A model generated the notes under the pieces. It searched no databases. It was not told the origin of the DNA and was given only the letters and a program-made list of their open reading frames with translations. The position numbers and the translations under genes were made by a program. From a virus, in the IMG/VR virus record IMGVR_UViG_3300042558_005069, positions 1 to 64,000 of that record: a stretch of 64,000 bases of DNA, one strand, 5' to 3'. Positions 46,501-52,358 of the stretch are shown here, piece by piece (the stretch's first letter is position 1; each line of letters starts with the position of its first letter).

Positions 46501-48287
46501 GTAAGGCTCCGAAGTACGTCCTGGTCATCGACATCATTTGGACCAATTGGTGATTTCTTTTTATTAAAAGGGTTTTCGCCTTGTTCGTCAAATATTTTTG
46601 CAAGAGAATTGCGTTCTTTTTCAATGTCTGACTCCAAATAGGATACGACATCTCCATTTTGCGTGACGATTATTCTATATTCAGTATCTTTATTTTTAAC
46701 TTTTTTTGAAGCGAATATATCTCCATAGTCGTGAAGATTCAGTGGTGACAGTTGCTCCATACCGCTGGAAAACGCACCAACAAGCTCTCTGTCGTTACTT
46801 AATCTGCGCTCGTACCCAATTGTTACGTTTTTCTCCTGAAACAAACTAGTTGCCTGTTCAAAAGCAAGAAGTTCTTCCGCGCTTGAATCTGTTTCAAACA
46901 CAGAATTACCATCTACTCTTCTTTCTTCTATTAGGAGAGATATCCGTTTTCTCTCTTCTTCGCTAAACCAATTTTGCGTTTGGTCGTCAAGTCCATCTTT
47001 AATTACGCGAAGAAAATCTTGTTTTGCTTTTTCTCCAGACCACGTAAATCCATTTTTTGGCCAGTGCGTTGCCCCAATTCGATTTCCCTCTTTGTCGGAC
47101 AACCCGCCCGTATATATTCTTTTTGCGTCAATCGCATTATATATTTTTTCATTACTTGCATTAAATAAGCTACCTATGCCAAGACCCTGTGATGGCTCGT
47201 TTAGAAAGAAAGTATCGTGGATAACTGTTATTCCAGAGTCTTTTTCTCTAGTATTAAACATTATTGTCCTGGAAGATGAACCAAACTGGATTCGGTCAAG
47301 TTCCGGAGTTCCTTCTGGGAGTGCATAAGCGTTTTCGAGCATTTCTTCTGGCACTCCGGCTTTCGCCAACCGATCCATTGCTTCCTCTGACGGAGCCAAC
47401 CTCATGCGAAGCTTTATATTCATAAATGTTTGTTTTTCGGAATCTTCATCAAAAATTGTTGTATATAGCTGTTCTTCTGCCTGTTCATTAATATCATTTA
47501 AATTTATGTCCGCTAGCTCAATATCCCAGCCCTTATATTTATTACCTGGCCGGACAGAAATGCGAACCGTTTTTCCTAAATTTATTTTTTCACCGTTTTT
47601 GGCGGTAACTACAATGTCTTTTTCCAGTTCTATTTCGCTATTAAAAATTTCCGCGAGCAAATCATGTATTCTTTTTTTTGCTTCCAACCGCTCCGGTGAG
47701 TCGGCCAGTTCTTTCGTGTCTTCGTCAAAAATGTCTTTGATTGTCGTGAATTCATCTTGCTCAACAAGCAAATCACTTCTTAGTAGTTCTTTTAGTTCTT
47801 CTATTTTCTGTAATTTTTCTTGCGTTAATTCGGGCCGGGAATCAACAAGCTCTTGATATGTTGCTCCAGAAGAAAAAGTGGTTGACCTATCTGGAGATTC
47901 CTCACCGCCAAAAAGCTGACTTCCTGACGATGGTCTGGTTTTTTTGGGGGAAAGTTCCGAATCCCTAGTGCTCTGTTTTGGTTTTTTACCCTCGGATGCA
48001 GTGCCAACATATATTGGCTTTGTTGTTCCTTCGTCAGCCCAGCCGTCACCGTCTGGGTCTCTTCTTGAGCCAGTCGGCTTTCTTGTGCCGGGCTTACCTC
48101 CGGTGGGTAGGTCTATGTCTCCCTGGCTGCGCCCGCCGCGACGACGGCCAAGGCTAGGAATCCCGGAAAGCCTGTTTGAAGCATAGGAAGCAAGACGTCG
48201 ACCAAGAGCTTTTTCCTCAAGGTCTGGTTCGCGGCCTTTGCGTGATTCATCAAAGGGGATGAGAAATTCATTTTCTTCACTTGACAT
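34593..48287 (-). CDS. giant multi-effector polyprotein, 4564 aa
   Basis: One uninterrupted frame of 13.7 kb. Residues 1-137 are Arg/Pro-rich with a Ca-loop-like DPDGDGWADEGT (77-88). A [F/L]SSG motif recurs at 138, 506, 712, 1126, 1281, 1484, 1773, 2200, 2260, 2719, 3203 (FSGG), 3500 and 4118, mostly near domain edges. Between them: two related GNAT-like modules (about 142-500 and 716-1060), a GNAT with RRRGIA (628-634), a GNAT with RMGIGS (1213-1218), an ART-like domain (1285-1480), a DEDDh exonuclease (1528-1720), a zinc metalloprotease HELVH (2005-2009, E2116), a duplicated unknown module (2264-2660 and 2723-3190), a second ART-like part (3207-3495), a complete R-S-E ADP-ribosyltransferase (R3975, SWST 4014-4017, ESE 4063-4065) and a DUF3626-like C-terminus with YIEAQVH. 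No membrane segment. Probable leaderless start 8 nt after TATTAT. Effector delivery or intracellular cleavage is inferred. Confidence 0.9.
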   Translation of the reverse strand: MSSEENEFLIPFDESRKGREPDLEEKALGRRLASYASNRLSGIPSLGRRRGGRSQGDIDLPTGGKPGTRKPTGSRRDPDGDGWADEGTTKPIYVGTASEGKKPKQSTRDSELSPKKTRPSSGSQLFGGEESPDRSTTFSSGATYQELVDSRPELTQEKLQKIEELKELLRSDLLVEQDEFTTIKDIFDEDTKELADSPERLEAKKRIHDLLAEIFNSEIELEKDIVVTAKNGEKINLGKTVRISVRPGNKYKGWDIELADINLNDINEQAEEQLYTTIFDEDSEKQTFMNIKLRMRLAPSEEAMDRLAKAGVPEEMLENAYALPEGTPELDRIQFGSSSRTIMFNTREKDSGITVIHDTFFLNEPSQGLGIGSLFNASNEKIYNAIDAKRIYTGGLSDKEGNRIGATHWPKNGFTWSGEKAKQDFLRVIKDGLDDQTQNWFSEEERKRISLLIEERRVDGNSVFETDSSAEELLAFEQATSLFQEKNVTIGYERRLSNDRELVGAFSSGMEQLSPLNLHDYGDIFASKKVKNKDTEYRIIVTQNGDVVSYLESDIEKERNSLAKIFDEQGENPFNKKKSPIGPNDVDDQDVLRSLTGKGTAPVIARMSVWAPNDGQLEVLEIQTRRGHRRRGIAAEMFYTQREAFPEFNLQHSNALSDDGRAFAEATPANRPLNGLLNTISNLHEFYNLDKNTSIDFEDREISSVDGGSDTFSSGANYETEVERQKLDGEKLTNAFDTRDMIVNFVLPSIQWRSGKLFTPENKNIEQPERFSYLEFADDDSLKDNFLQSLNKLFNNISIPLRNNVVVESSSGERFNLGSELLIDVSRSNIFAQEELPLSSQVSSVDYGASVVASGESLPVYVDVKLSFPQENVAGTNVQELSDVGTASFKLSITNTGLSVDLNQIFVKPELRNSGISTSFMAYSENIWKALEVDSISLTGRSDIVKDSPFGDAYSSNGATYWGMNGFEWNGAASRSKMVGALHRQLLAENNDTATKKYFTKTEREQLLSGYYTENGMTYSSFKNPEEMLSKANKESLSTFFSELNNGNGIEVGYRRVIDKERYQKNQDLRLKLLLDRLPASVVDEWSTSEMNSRNAATKNKLPLASGEISPIKFLSSAVKDHDNKFSSGQKVTIEIERLGKDKPFDDPVGFNVGGKRFTLSHGGDSPGRDQYNGYLAAFDESGKLAGYIDYNSESIDSTAVVAMIEVGEDFKRMGIGSALLDALRISMPTYEISAGATTDDGDKWWKAATGGTGPVKGPRRSALINVTDRRFDSKLGSDRFSSGTSDVPFSKDEDYRGFHQAPDRNSGAPMHNIADGMYPEEVYGPNGAALYASTDPLAPEALRIIKQIKGKPEALVTVYRAVPLLPNERIKELETQKSHILQYGRVPKYVSADISDINEYYDEISREIEMLRNAKHIDKNLKINAGDWVSPLRSYAKLHGDSNLGGKGKYRIVSQRVKAKHLFTEGNSLLEFGYDPDDNPRRLSSGEVKMPSFPREPSYGPFIGEADFIFGEAKTWRELREIFNNRDIIFIDYETTGIDFDRFRERASNGKPVEIALVKMRGGKVIDKLNLFMNPTEPLREWSRLNLYRTDGEPLTDEWLAQQMSIQDAHRMVAEFAGPGAIMGVQNAIFDKNVLEDALAEAGIMWRPSGYIDSLDMAQMVLPKYSEENKDGPSVIRGDTRVASTTLSALAEYLEVRLDRHHSAEQDATAAGMVMHAMINQAESRGWDNRILDRAQREDFLDERTKNFQTAREEFDAAKRRFINFESETARFSSGDDDRPILDVGIPPAKPDRDRPIIKIDPLLKPLRRDELEQLKRHQSMDYRYGQITEMGVELRISTPGFLQGLSSSQIANLMVPSSEDEYMEIIFDLFPIPPSNWASPEEIRTLMRKLIIELLKSRKTEIDFSPQNVNLLRKAVEASLDASPELKWLMETFGSPPIVKNIQTDDSLSAAWLDQLVPTLNIVAAWEAIETGRTSQGEIDLTSEFSIGSTTVMDRSISAVFKHELVHYIHMRAMIEAELGGVFATNPAALPYRDLKATGRQYIRDYGTAEGRAARYRGLRVAEEYYSFEPLIDQQSIQKSTLAKDPNGAGFDEQWLNLPFASTAHSYGNTNLIEALAEGAVAVLHPDPTAQERWITKKLRDDARAFLGLRDGETPWKEIEERDRLIKRTSIGTNLRSAARDRIDVARSQIRKVIDMRLSSGAERQRRIPQNTNQSSSSKLRLVNNPKGRDRSGPASSLAMEMLGPNRREILKNEDLRFSSGGPAQVYPAGAFNKQTQKTLLSNVYQDRNGKDVRMRGEVHAIGNDKIYFGHIPEKIKSQITDKEIKIIPLNPYVISGLSPTSAEGRDTAIRWIAARAARYESSGDQASTYVDALLYAGMRGDADSMLEFEDLAKKGELLIEEQRRIQTEGRLSPAQIKYFQATADEKGIGNLSIDDLYVVHETTYDIVKDEAGNVLLRPAGDYGYIPTEDGGVYKHHRQTIHFTLNHLARGHSFRERKSKSNIIVTPLRSVIEDNPGALENLFVIDSWFVPEPEKPLVLRGATILENNESSENVDEELRQLLLSFGTNSFDGGETGGSSSNDHQDLKVGQIATELMVTARGHFNSNSHDIEKVTDDEDKLRNLIVDPISWAVLSDNHRARIANTSDRFITHDEYEEGSAERRNFASGSDRRIDEITGRTVGGVYLGPRDRIVLRRPSKRSGVSTRQRNSFREQRMRLSSGANDIDRIGTVSKDPVAEVKGKIYARPDRNETTDTLVPVHDINGKQIAFTRDSIDAPGVLRLPVNPYVISNTSPKSKEGREFARLWFMATVAQVDEDRSRESRTSALLYAAARGDRDALAELERLSAVAEKIFTDRRENFFSSSPRYSLGGVRPEDRDDAWWVNNYRAGDIMVTTEKDQYESKTRILKFDDLFLVHETVHKPQIDKDGNLRIYPNGDYDVVNQDTQQVVINPYTGEPLRTNRHSVHFSLNHLVQGHLYRPSAQGKSYAIVSQMKKVNEDNPGSLENLYVVDSYLTPPPEDGILFSAGTYRVIELPAVADYSKVEKPEGLQYEWTPEQQQVWESAFAETMKERQRLVNEALGEAGVQATGNSKYVTPILPGGEDGSKENIDLKMRDIAFDLRVDSRPHSGSTQLKLESITAFTSDPKIKDIFRIGEDDRLQQDTLLYLLSENAILRIANNDRFSTSRNDYSTPVDESGQTAFFSGGEILSNINEIVDPDSARSQIRSAGTGPERISIPEAWFKDEFPMSVMIARFPNMHFRKESGYGNQYRYVPTSGELDSSSDALDKLNDRNRMSNFLIRSHWHPGIVPSDTELGDTLNLWRSSFAESRKISRHLAGEVENLENVPEDAALYRAAEIIRNGLESAPPIGHRTYRVARLTPDVGSVVNIGEELNFRAAAVASGINDAIKYEYDELSAIRSIPEKFIFEFPDDTRGIFFDEQGLSARGKPSAEGGNYGIVEGIVSGKFKVSGIEKRQIKNPYSKRMMDRDVVVLEKISDSFSSGEEAKKSKYMVEDDNGQIFFKPGASPKLKAQKTNNGQVTASTWDINSDLLDDIHKITRQQDMDMAVSPASRAKSFIAKNISRQMNVSLREIVDAFVEKGRAKPVIQNFLSDDPRDFDRLPFITDGDSFQRVVEILVDVEDGGTGKFLLNITDGQIFNEKTRVDEVTDLTLEKRKELHEIFVQPIIDMGEDEYRNRVDEEIYSVVSKLETINYWENKKFYFDFQTEAMTKIYSTISGNPEEVDVKLMDSIVENYEKFPKFFEQLSSLMYNTNFTSALNLGFYQYVKTGKIKADQFWEAFVDGELPLKGTPFPLSENRYYLSGFIDQETFIKSYFGQDIISKDSSDFENILKEQIVSELIRSWSISANDENPVSLAIQHVARGMFSLDEAVGWQVKPSATTADLFQSSALSLSKPGFLRTLAEEDIISNGSQKYDSAPELTPSQAQVLQEFISSMYQSTQEYYKSKGITHVPAYRGSLMTVEQSGYDSRRITKIPETNEPLLFEASIESRPISSWSTNRNTAFDFADLRMAGVEEEVPHIYFTYIPIEEILANPFTGMGCLNESEIVTLGKKRKAIVTQIHELPNGPSALSDKFAEIERKFISGDVDWGTYDLPEARLSSGSDEYSGSGKRENTGRNRFKSGEIYSHIKNTNARVIAGLGLEEGKKSVDADFRKPTNSLEVAKNEGRPLSWLLNETIDPEIGESMGELIDELLNNKDFKFYFKYNQIHPYASVRTPDITGEVRRQLLISKIKMLEILQRKYSDLREFEADIIANGLLQRATTIATRTLWAEREAKELGVTVSSLIEKMINQTRRLTDYYFQLTDSDFVPKTFGTMRRGPFKEDRVVIALDMDALEEIFDGTGDDRRILSQFEAGRSNGAYDPGYRAAQEVSMFGYHPSMEPRLRPIYGFATYGGIGEEMEDIGLGYGQFLVVLKPSVNSRSTVSEVDSLSTMASASSFNAPGFGMRAMSDQYIDLDDDIFGGEIKTAVDYIEAQVHPGNGKSGVTKDDIAYILLRDDDEISAEQQLEMQEKLGVPVRRFEEEISLSDQDYNSGVVYIDESNFLE

Positions 48288-48330
48288 TTAGAGCAATAAT
48301 ACCATTTGTTGATGGCTTAAAATGCGGAAA

Positions 48331-48645
48331 CTAAAGCCTTTGGCCACACTTTGTGCATATTTTTGCCCAAGGGTAAAAACGCGTCATATTCATAGGGTGA
48401 TCACATTCTAAAATACGCTTAGCCTCTACGTTTAGCGCATTTCTTATCCACGCTGACAGCGATATCTGCTCATGTGTTGACGCTTCTTTCCATCTATTGC
48501 GTTCAGCATCCGTTGTTCGTATTAGGACCTGCTTGTCGGAAGGATTGCCATTCTCGTTTGGGTTCCCTCGGGCAATCGTCGGTTCAAGGTTTTCAGCAAC
48601 CTTGTTCATGGCTGCAACTATGTTGTTTTCTTCGTCGCTACTCAT
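48331..48645 (-). CDS. RHH-like protein with C-terminal Cys/His motif, 104 aa
   Basis: After an Asn/Glu-rich start, VLIRTTDAERNRWKEASTHE and SLSAWIRNALNVEA form a ribbon-helix-helix DNA-binding layout. The tail ECDHPMN...KICTKCGQ adds a C..H...CxxC zinc knuckle. GGAAGAGA precedes ATG 48645, which overlaps the upstream stop by 8 nt. Likely a regulator of this operon or of packaging genes. Confidence 0.75.
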   Translation of the reverse strand: MSSDEENNIVAAMNKVAENLEPTIARGNPNENGNPSDKQVLIRTTDAERNRWKEASTHEQISLSAWIRNALNVEAKRILECDHPMNMTRFYPWAKICTKCGQRL

Positions 48646-49270
48646 TCTCTTCCTCGGTCTCGTTGATATCTTCAACAATCTCAGCATCAATTATTTCCGA
48701 TTCGCTCTCTCCCATGAGGGCTTTTACAGTTCCTTCAGGCAAAACTCCTGCTATTGCCATTAGTTCTAGAAGTTTTCTTGCCTCTGATTCTGGATCAAAC
48801 CCGGTAGATGGCTTTATAACACCAGGCTGGCCAGCGATTGTCGCTCTAACTTGTTGATTATTATTGTCAACCTGAACATTTACATTTGTCTGCTCCATGC
48901 CCATTAGCTTACTTCTTCTGTCCATGATGGATAGGACTTGCTGAATGGCTTTCATGTCTGGTTCGACTTGAACTTCTGTCCCGTCATCCATGACCACTCG
49001 TCGATGCTGTGTCATCGGCCAAATTGCTTGTTGCAGGTTGTCAAGCCTTTCAAGCTCCAGCCTGAGAACCTCGGGGTAGGCAAGAATTGCCTCTCTGTTC
49101 ATTTTTTGGAGCTGTCGCTCAATGGACCTAGAGACGCTAGGGGCAGACATACCAAATCTTCTTGCTATCTCGGTTACAGAAGTTCCAGCTTGTCGCATCT
49201 TGAATATGCGAAGATCACGTTCGCTTAGGAATTCTTTTGTAGTTATTGGCTTAGCTTTATCGTCACTCAT
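48638..49270 (-). CDS. HTH protein, terminase small subunit-like, 210 aa
   Basis: Residues 15-50 (LRIFKMRQAGTSVTEIARRF, then GMSAPSVSRSIERQ) are a helix-turn-helix. The following helices (LRLELERLDNLQQAIWPM) and QQVLSIMDRRSKLMGMEQ resemble phage small terminases, in which the HTH binds packaging sites and MDRRxKLxG is common. It could instead be a transcription factor. Overlaps the primase gene by 8 nt; the large terminase is not in the window. Confidence 0.65.
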   Translation of the reverse strand: MSDDKAKPITTKEFLSERDLRIFKMRQAGTSVTEIARRFGMSAPSVSRSIERQLQKMNREAILAYPEVLRLELERLDNLQQAIWPMTQHRRVVMDDGTEVQVEPDMKAIQQVLSIMDRRSKLMGMEQTNVNVQVDNNNQQVRATIAGQPGVIKPSTGFDPESEARKLLELMAIAGVLPEGTVKALMGESESEIIDAEIVEDINETEEENE

Positions 49271-51107
49271 TGCTTATTTTGGCCCACTCCGTAACTTCGA
49301 AGGGGAACATCCCTCCACGTTTCATTTTAGTCGGCCAATTACGTTCGTCACGTGCACCACGAAAATGCTTAATATCGTAACCATACTCACCGACACACAT
49401 CGGATCAGGCTGAAGTGAAATTCCAAATTCAGGCCACCTAGACCAGACTGCAGACCCAAAAGGGCGCAGATCGCGAGAGCTCCCAGAGGCGCCGAGAGGG
49501 GCATGATGCTCAATCCAAAGAGCACAGCCATAAATCACCCGAATCTGATCTAAATACCTTGCCATCTCAATCGCCACCGCCTCGGAAGTCCGAGAACCAG
49601 GGTCGACAAAAGCTTTGTAAAGTGGACCAATAAGGAGCAATTCTGGCTGTATTTCCTCTAGTGCATTTTCGAGCAGGGCCCTGTCTGCCCCTCTGAGCAG
49701 ATCCATGCCGGACGGTTTTGTATAAAGATATGAATCAAGTCTTTTGCTGCCAGACCGAGTCATCGCTACGTTGGCGATCTTTCTACTTGTTCTTCTAATA
49801 ATTGTGTCTGGATTTTCCAAGTCAATAGTCAAAGTTCTTATTGGGCGCATCGGCTGGTAAGAGAATGGATGTATTCCTGCCCCTCCGAGTATGGCTACCT
49901 GCCTGGCTAACATTGTCTTGCCGACGCCCTCCGCTGCAACCACTATTACGCGTTCCCCACGCTCGATGATATGCGGAATGACCCATTCGTACGTGTCTCG
50001 ATCTGCTTCGGCAAGAAGATCATTCCACTGGATTAATCGACCTGCGTCAAGAACTGGACCCGATCCCGAAGACGAGATGATCAAACTTGATTTAGCCAAC
50101 TTGAGTTTTGAACTTAAATCTTCCCTAGATAAAAGATCCTGAAGCTTTTCGATGGCTTCATCTTCAAACGATATTTCGTGTTCAGGCTCTTCTGATTCAT
50201 TCAAAACAGCAGAATCTTGATTTTCATTGGACAGGGCTGTGTGGTCGACGAAGACGCCTTCGTCTTCGACGGGTTCCAACTCGTCTATTCCTTTCCCCGC
50301 TTCAATGTGATCTGTAATGTCTTTATGAGTGGGAGAAATCCAAACTTGAGCTTCACACCCAGCTGCTCGCAACCTACGACAAACATCAACCGCATGCTGT
50401 ATCCCAACGTCGTCGTGGTCAGCAATTATTTCTACTGTTTTAGCTCCACTGAGGGTTTCTGTATGAAGATCAAGCCAGCTTCCAGCACCATTAGGCATTG
50501 TCGTTGCAACTTGGCCTAGCGAAATGAGGGTATTTGCGTCTTTTTCTCCTTCGACTACCCATATTGTTTCGTCATTATTTTTAGCGCGAACAACTTCTGG
50601 CAAGTTATAAAGAACTTTTGGGATATCCGAAGCGCTATAAATCCAACCTCCGTTACCGTCTGGTTTCCTTTGTCTAAAAGTTTTCCGTCCAGCATCGTCG
50701 ACCAGTCGTATTTTCTGAAAGAGTAAATTGCCGTCTTCATCCGTATAGTCGTAAGACTCAACGAACTTTGTTTTAGGAGCCGCTTTCACGGCTTTTTGTT
50801 GCCTTGGAATGATGGGTGGCTTTTCCCCACTAAAACGAGAAATATCAAGAACGCTTGGCGGGTCAGATTGAGGCATCAGATCGGATACCTTGATCCCCAC
50901 TGAAGTACATATCTTTTCGACGTCGCAGGAAAGCCCCCGGTGGCACTTTATGAGTGTTCTACCATCATCCCCTTGCCCCACGGACAGCGACGGGTTGTCG
51001 TCGTCGTCTCTACAAGGGCAGCATGCCTGCCATCCCCCTGAAGTTTTTCTCACACCCTGCAATCTGTTAAGAAAGTTAAGAGTTTGCGTCGAAGGCGAGG
51101 TCGTCAT
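49263..51107 (-). CDS. TOPRIM primase-helicase (RepA/DnaB-like), 614 aa
   Basis: N-terminal zinc-binding cluster CCPC...KCHRGLSC (29-61), a TOPRIM domain with VEGEKD (185-190) and IADHDD (228-233), then a RecA-type ATPase with Walker A AAEGVGKT (about 394-401), ENPD and Walker B ELLLIG. This matches bifunctional phage primase-helicases that prime and unwind at the fork. Lacks the polymerase-type AEP domain. Central replication gene of the window; starts by ATGA overlap with whiB. Confidence 0.9.
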   Translation of the reverse strand: MTTSPSTQTLNFLNRLQGVRKTSGGWQACCPCRDDDDNPSLSVGQGDDGRTLIKCHRGLSCDVEKICTSVGIKVSDLMPQSDPPSVLDISRFSGEKPPIIPRQQKAVKAAPKTKFVESYDYTDEDGNLLFQKIRLVDDAGRKTFRQRKPDGNGGWIYSASDIPKVLYNLPEVVRAKNNDETIWVVEGEKDANTLISLGQVATTMPNGAGSWLDLHTETLSGAKTVEIIADHDDVGIQHAVDVCRRLRAAGCEAQVWISPTHKDITDHIEAGKGIDELEPVEDEGVFVDHTALSNENQDSAVLNESEEPEHEISFEDEAIEKLQDLLSREDLSSKLKLAKSSLIISSSGSGPVLDAGRLIQWNDLLAEADRDTYEWVIPHIIERGERVIVVAAEGVGKTMLARQVAILGGAGIHPFSYQPMRPIRTLTIDLENPDTIIRRTSRKIANVAMTRSGSKRLDSYLYTKPSGMDLLRGADRALLENALEEIQPELLLIGPLYKAFVDPGSRTSEAVAIEMARYLDQIRVIYGCALWIEHHAPLGASGSSRDLRPFGSAVWSRWPEFGISLQPDPMCVGEYGYDIKHFRGARDERNWPTKMKRGGMFPFEVTEWAKISNE

Positions 51108-51445
51108 CTCGCATCTCGCAATCTTGGAATCACTGGATCAAATGGCTCTCTTTGAACCATGAGAATATTGTGTCGTTTTCTTAATAGTTTGCGCTCACGC
51201 TCCGTGGTTCCGCCCCAGATGCCAAAAATTTCATGATACAGCGCATAATTTAAACACGGATCGATTTGCTTGCAGTCACTGCATATCGCTTTTGCTAAGT
51301 TCGTTTGCTCATTTGCTTTTCGATACTGGACAGAGAAATCTCTTCCCTTGCTTCTTTCCGCATGAGGAAACCACATTTTTACATCTTTACCGATGCAGTC
51401 GCCTCCAGTTGGGGGTGTATCGATCCGTTCGTGTGTTGGTCTCAT
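51104..51445 (-). CDS. whiB: WhiB-family iron-sulfur regulator, 113 aa
   Basis: C17, then C55-x2-C58-x5-C64 (ICSDCKQIDPC) bind a [4Fe-4S] cluster; GIWGGTTERER (75-85) is the WhiB turn that contacts sigma factor. WhiB proteins occur only in actinobacteria and their phages, so this fixes the host phylum. AGGAGGGG precedes ATG 51445. Position in the replication operon suggests that it retunes host sigma-A promoters during infection. Confidence 0.95.
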   Translation of the reverse strand: MRPTHERIDTPPTGGDCIGKDVKMWFPHAERSKGRDFSVQYRKANEQTNLAKAICSDCKQIDPCLNYALYHEIFGIWGGTTERERKLLRKRHNILMVQREPFDPVIPRLRDAR

Positions 51446-51474
51446 TTCCCCTCCTATGGATTTAATTTTGCATA

Positions 51475-51897
51475 CTACCTTGGCGTTACGATTCTTGTCA
51501 CATCTGCAGCAGATAAATATATAACACAATTTCTAACAACCAAAGATCCAGCAACATCTTCAACCGAAAGACCGATTGCGTCAATTGGGACATTGAACCT
51601 AGCGGCCAATGTGGCACGAATTTTTTCCACTCTTAGTTCTTCATCAACAAGACTTGGTCCATCATCGTACGAGGAGAGAGGAGTTGGTTGAGGAGAAAAA
51701 AGACCCCTTAATTCTTCTTCTCGCCCATCTGTGCGCAAACACAAGACACAAGTTATCTCCTCTGTCCTGGCTGCTCTTTTTCTACTTTCTGTATGTCCAC
51801 AGTCAAGCGTGTGTAGATACTGAAATTTACCCCAGGCACCAACGCGATCGACGCTGACAACACGGCGACGTGGGGCGCGCCTGTGTTCAGTTGTCAT
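51475..51897 (-). CDS. zinc-ribbon-like protein, 140 aa
   Basis: N-terminal basic stretch (HRRAPRRRVV) followed by LDCGHTE...CVLC, a C..H...CxxC ribbon seen in many small phage proteins. The C-terminal half (EKIRATLAARFNVPIDAIGL) looks like a helical domain followed by a strand pair. Family not identified. It lies upstream of whiB in the same operon. Confidence 0.7.
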   Translation of the reverse strand: MTTEHRRAPRRRVVSVDRVGAWGKFQYLHTLDCGHTESRKRAARTEEITCVLCLRTDGREEELRGLFSPQPTPLSSYDDGPSLVDEELRVEKIRATLAARFNVPIDAIGLSVEDVAGSLVVRNCVIYLSAADVTRIVTPR

Positions 51898-51906
51898 TTA
51901 AGGTCT

Positions 51907-52272
51907 TTATTTTTTTTTCGATTTAGTCAATCGAATTTTATTTAGGAATCTACGAATCCAGCTTTTTACGGCAACTACTTCAATATTCACTCCAGCTATT
52001 TCTTCAACATTCGACTCGACGCGGTTAATGACAGAATCAATAACTTCGACCATCTCTGTATGAAGTTTTTCGCTCTCTTTGTCAATTGCTAAAGCTGCCG
52101 AGGTGATTGTGTCATCGATAACTTCTTCGATGAACTTTGGGGCTTTGGGCTTGGCTGGTTTTTTGCTAGCTGTTGACTTGCTTGGCTGGCTCTTCTTTGT
52201 TTGTGCACTTGATTTTTTATGAGCACTTTTTTTAGAAGTTGTTTTTTTTGTTATTTTTTTATCTTCGGTCAT
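51907..52272 (-). CDS. Lys/Ser-rich protein, 121 aa
   Basis: The first 50 residues are almost only Lys, Ser, Thr, Ala and Pro (TSKKSAHKKSSAQTKKSQPS), like histone tails; then an acidic helix and a basic C-terminus (RLTKSKKK). Probably a DNA-associated protein. ATG 52272 lies 6 nt after TATTGT, so it is leaderless. It heads the leftward replication operon. Confidence 0.75.
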   Translation of the reverse strand: MTEDKKITKKTTSKKSAHKKSSAQTKKSQPSKSTASKKPAKPKAPKFIEEVIDDTITSAALAIDKESEKLHTEMVEVIDSVINRVESNVEEIAGVNIEVVAVKSWIRRFLNKIRLTKSKKK

Positions 52273-52278
52273 GCCACA

Positions 52279-52308
52279 ACAATAGCCGAAATTTTGCCTC
52301 CCGTGCAA
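52279..52308 (-). promoter_or_regulatory. leaderless promoter, TTGCAC-N18-TATTGT
   Basis: Minus-strand boxes 18 bp apart, the -10 ending 6 nt before ATG 52272. Probably the promoter of the operon that runs through whiB and primase. Confidence 0.75.
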
Positions 52309-52358
52309 CACATAAACTATTTACGATTTTTTTTAAAATCCATGTTTAGTATTTAGTC

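Noticed and set aside
35057-48186. Many 60-150-codon frames opposite the giant gene
   Set aside because: They are shadows of a continuous 13.7-kb reading frame with clear domains; none has a convincing ribosome site plus recognisable motif.
34593-48287. Giant frame as an artefact of low-complexity or missing stops
   Set aside because: It contains multiple independent intact catalytic motifs in one frame, ordinary codon variety and no frameshift sign, so it is a real coding sequence.
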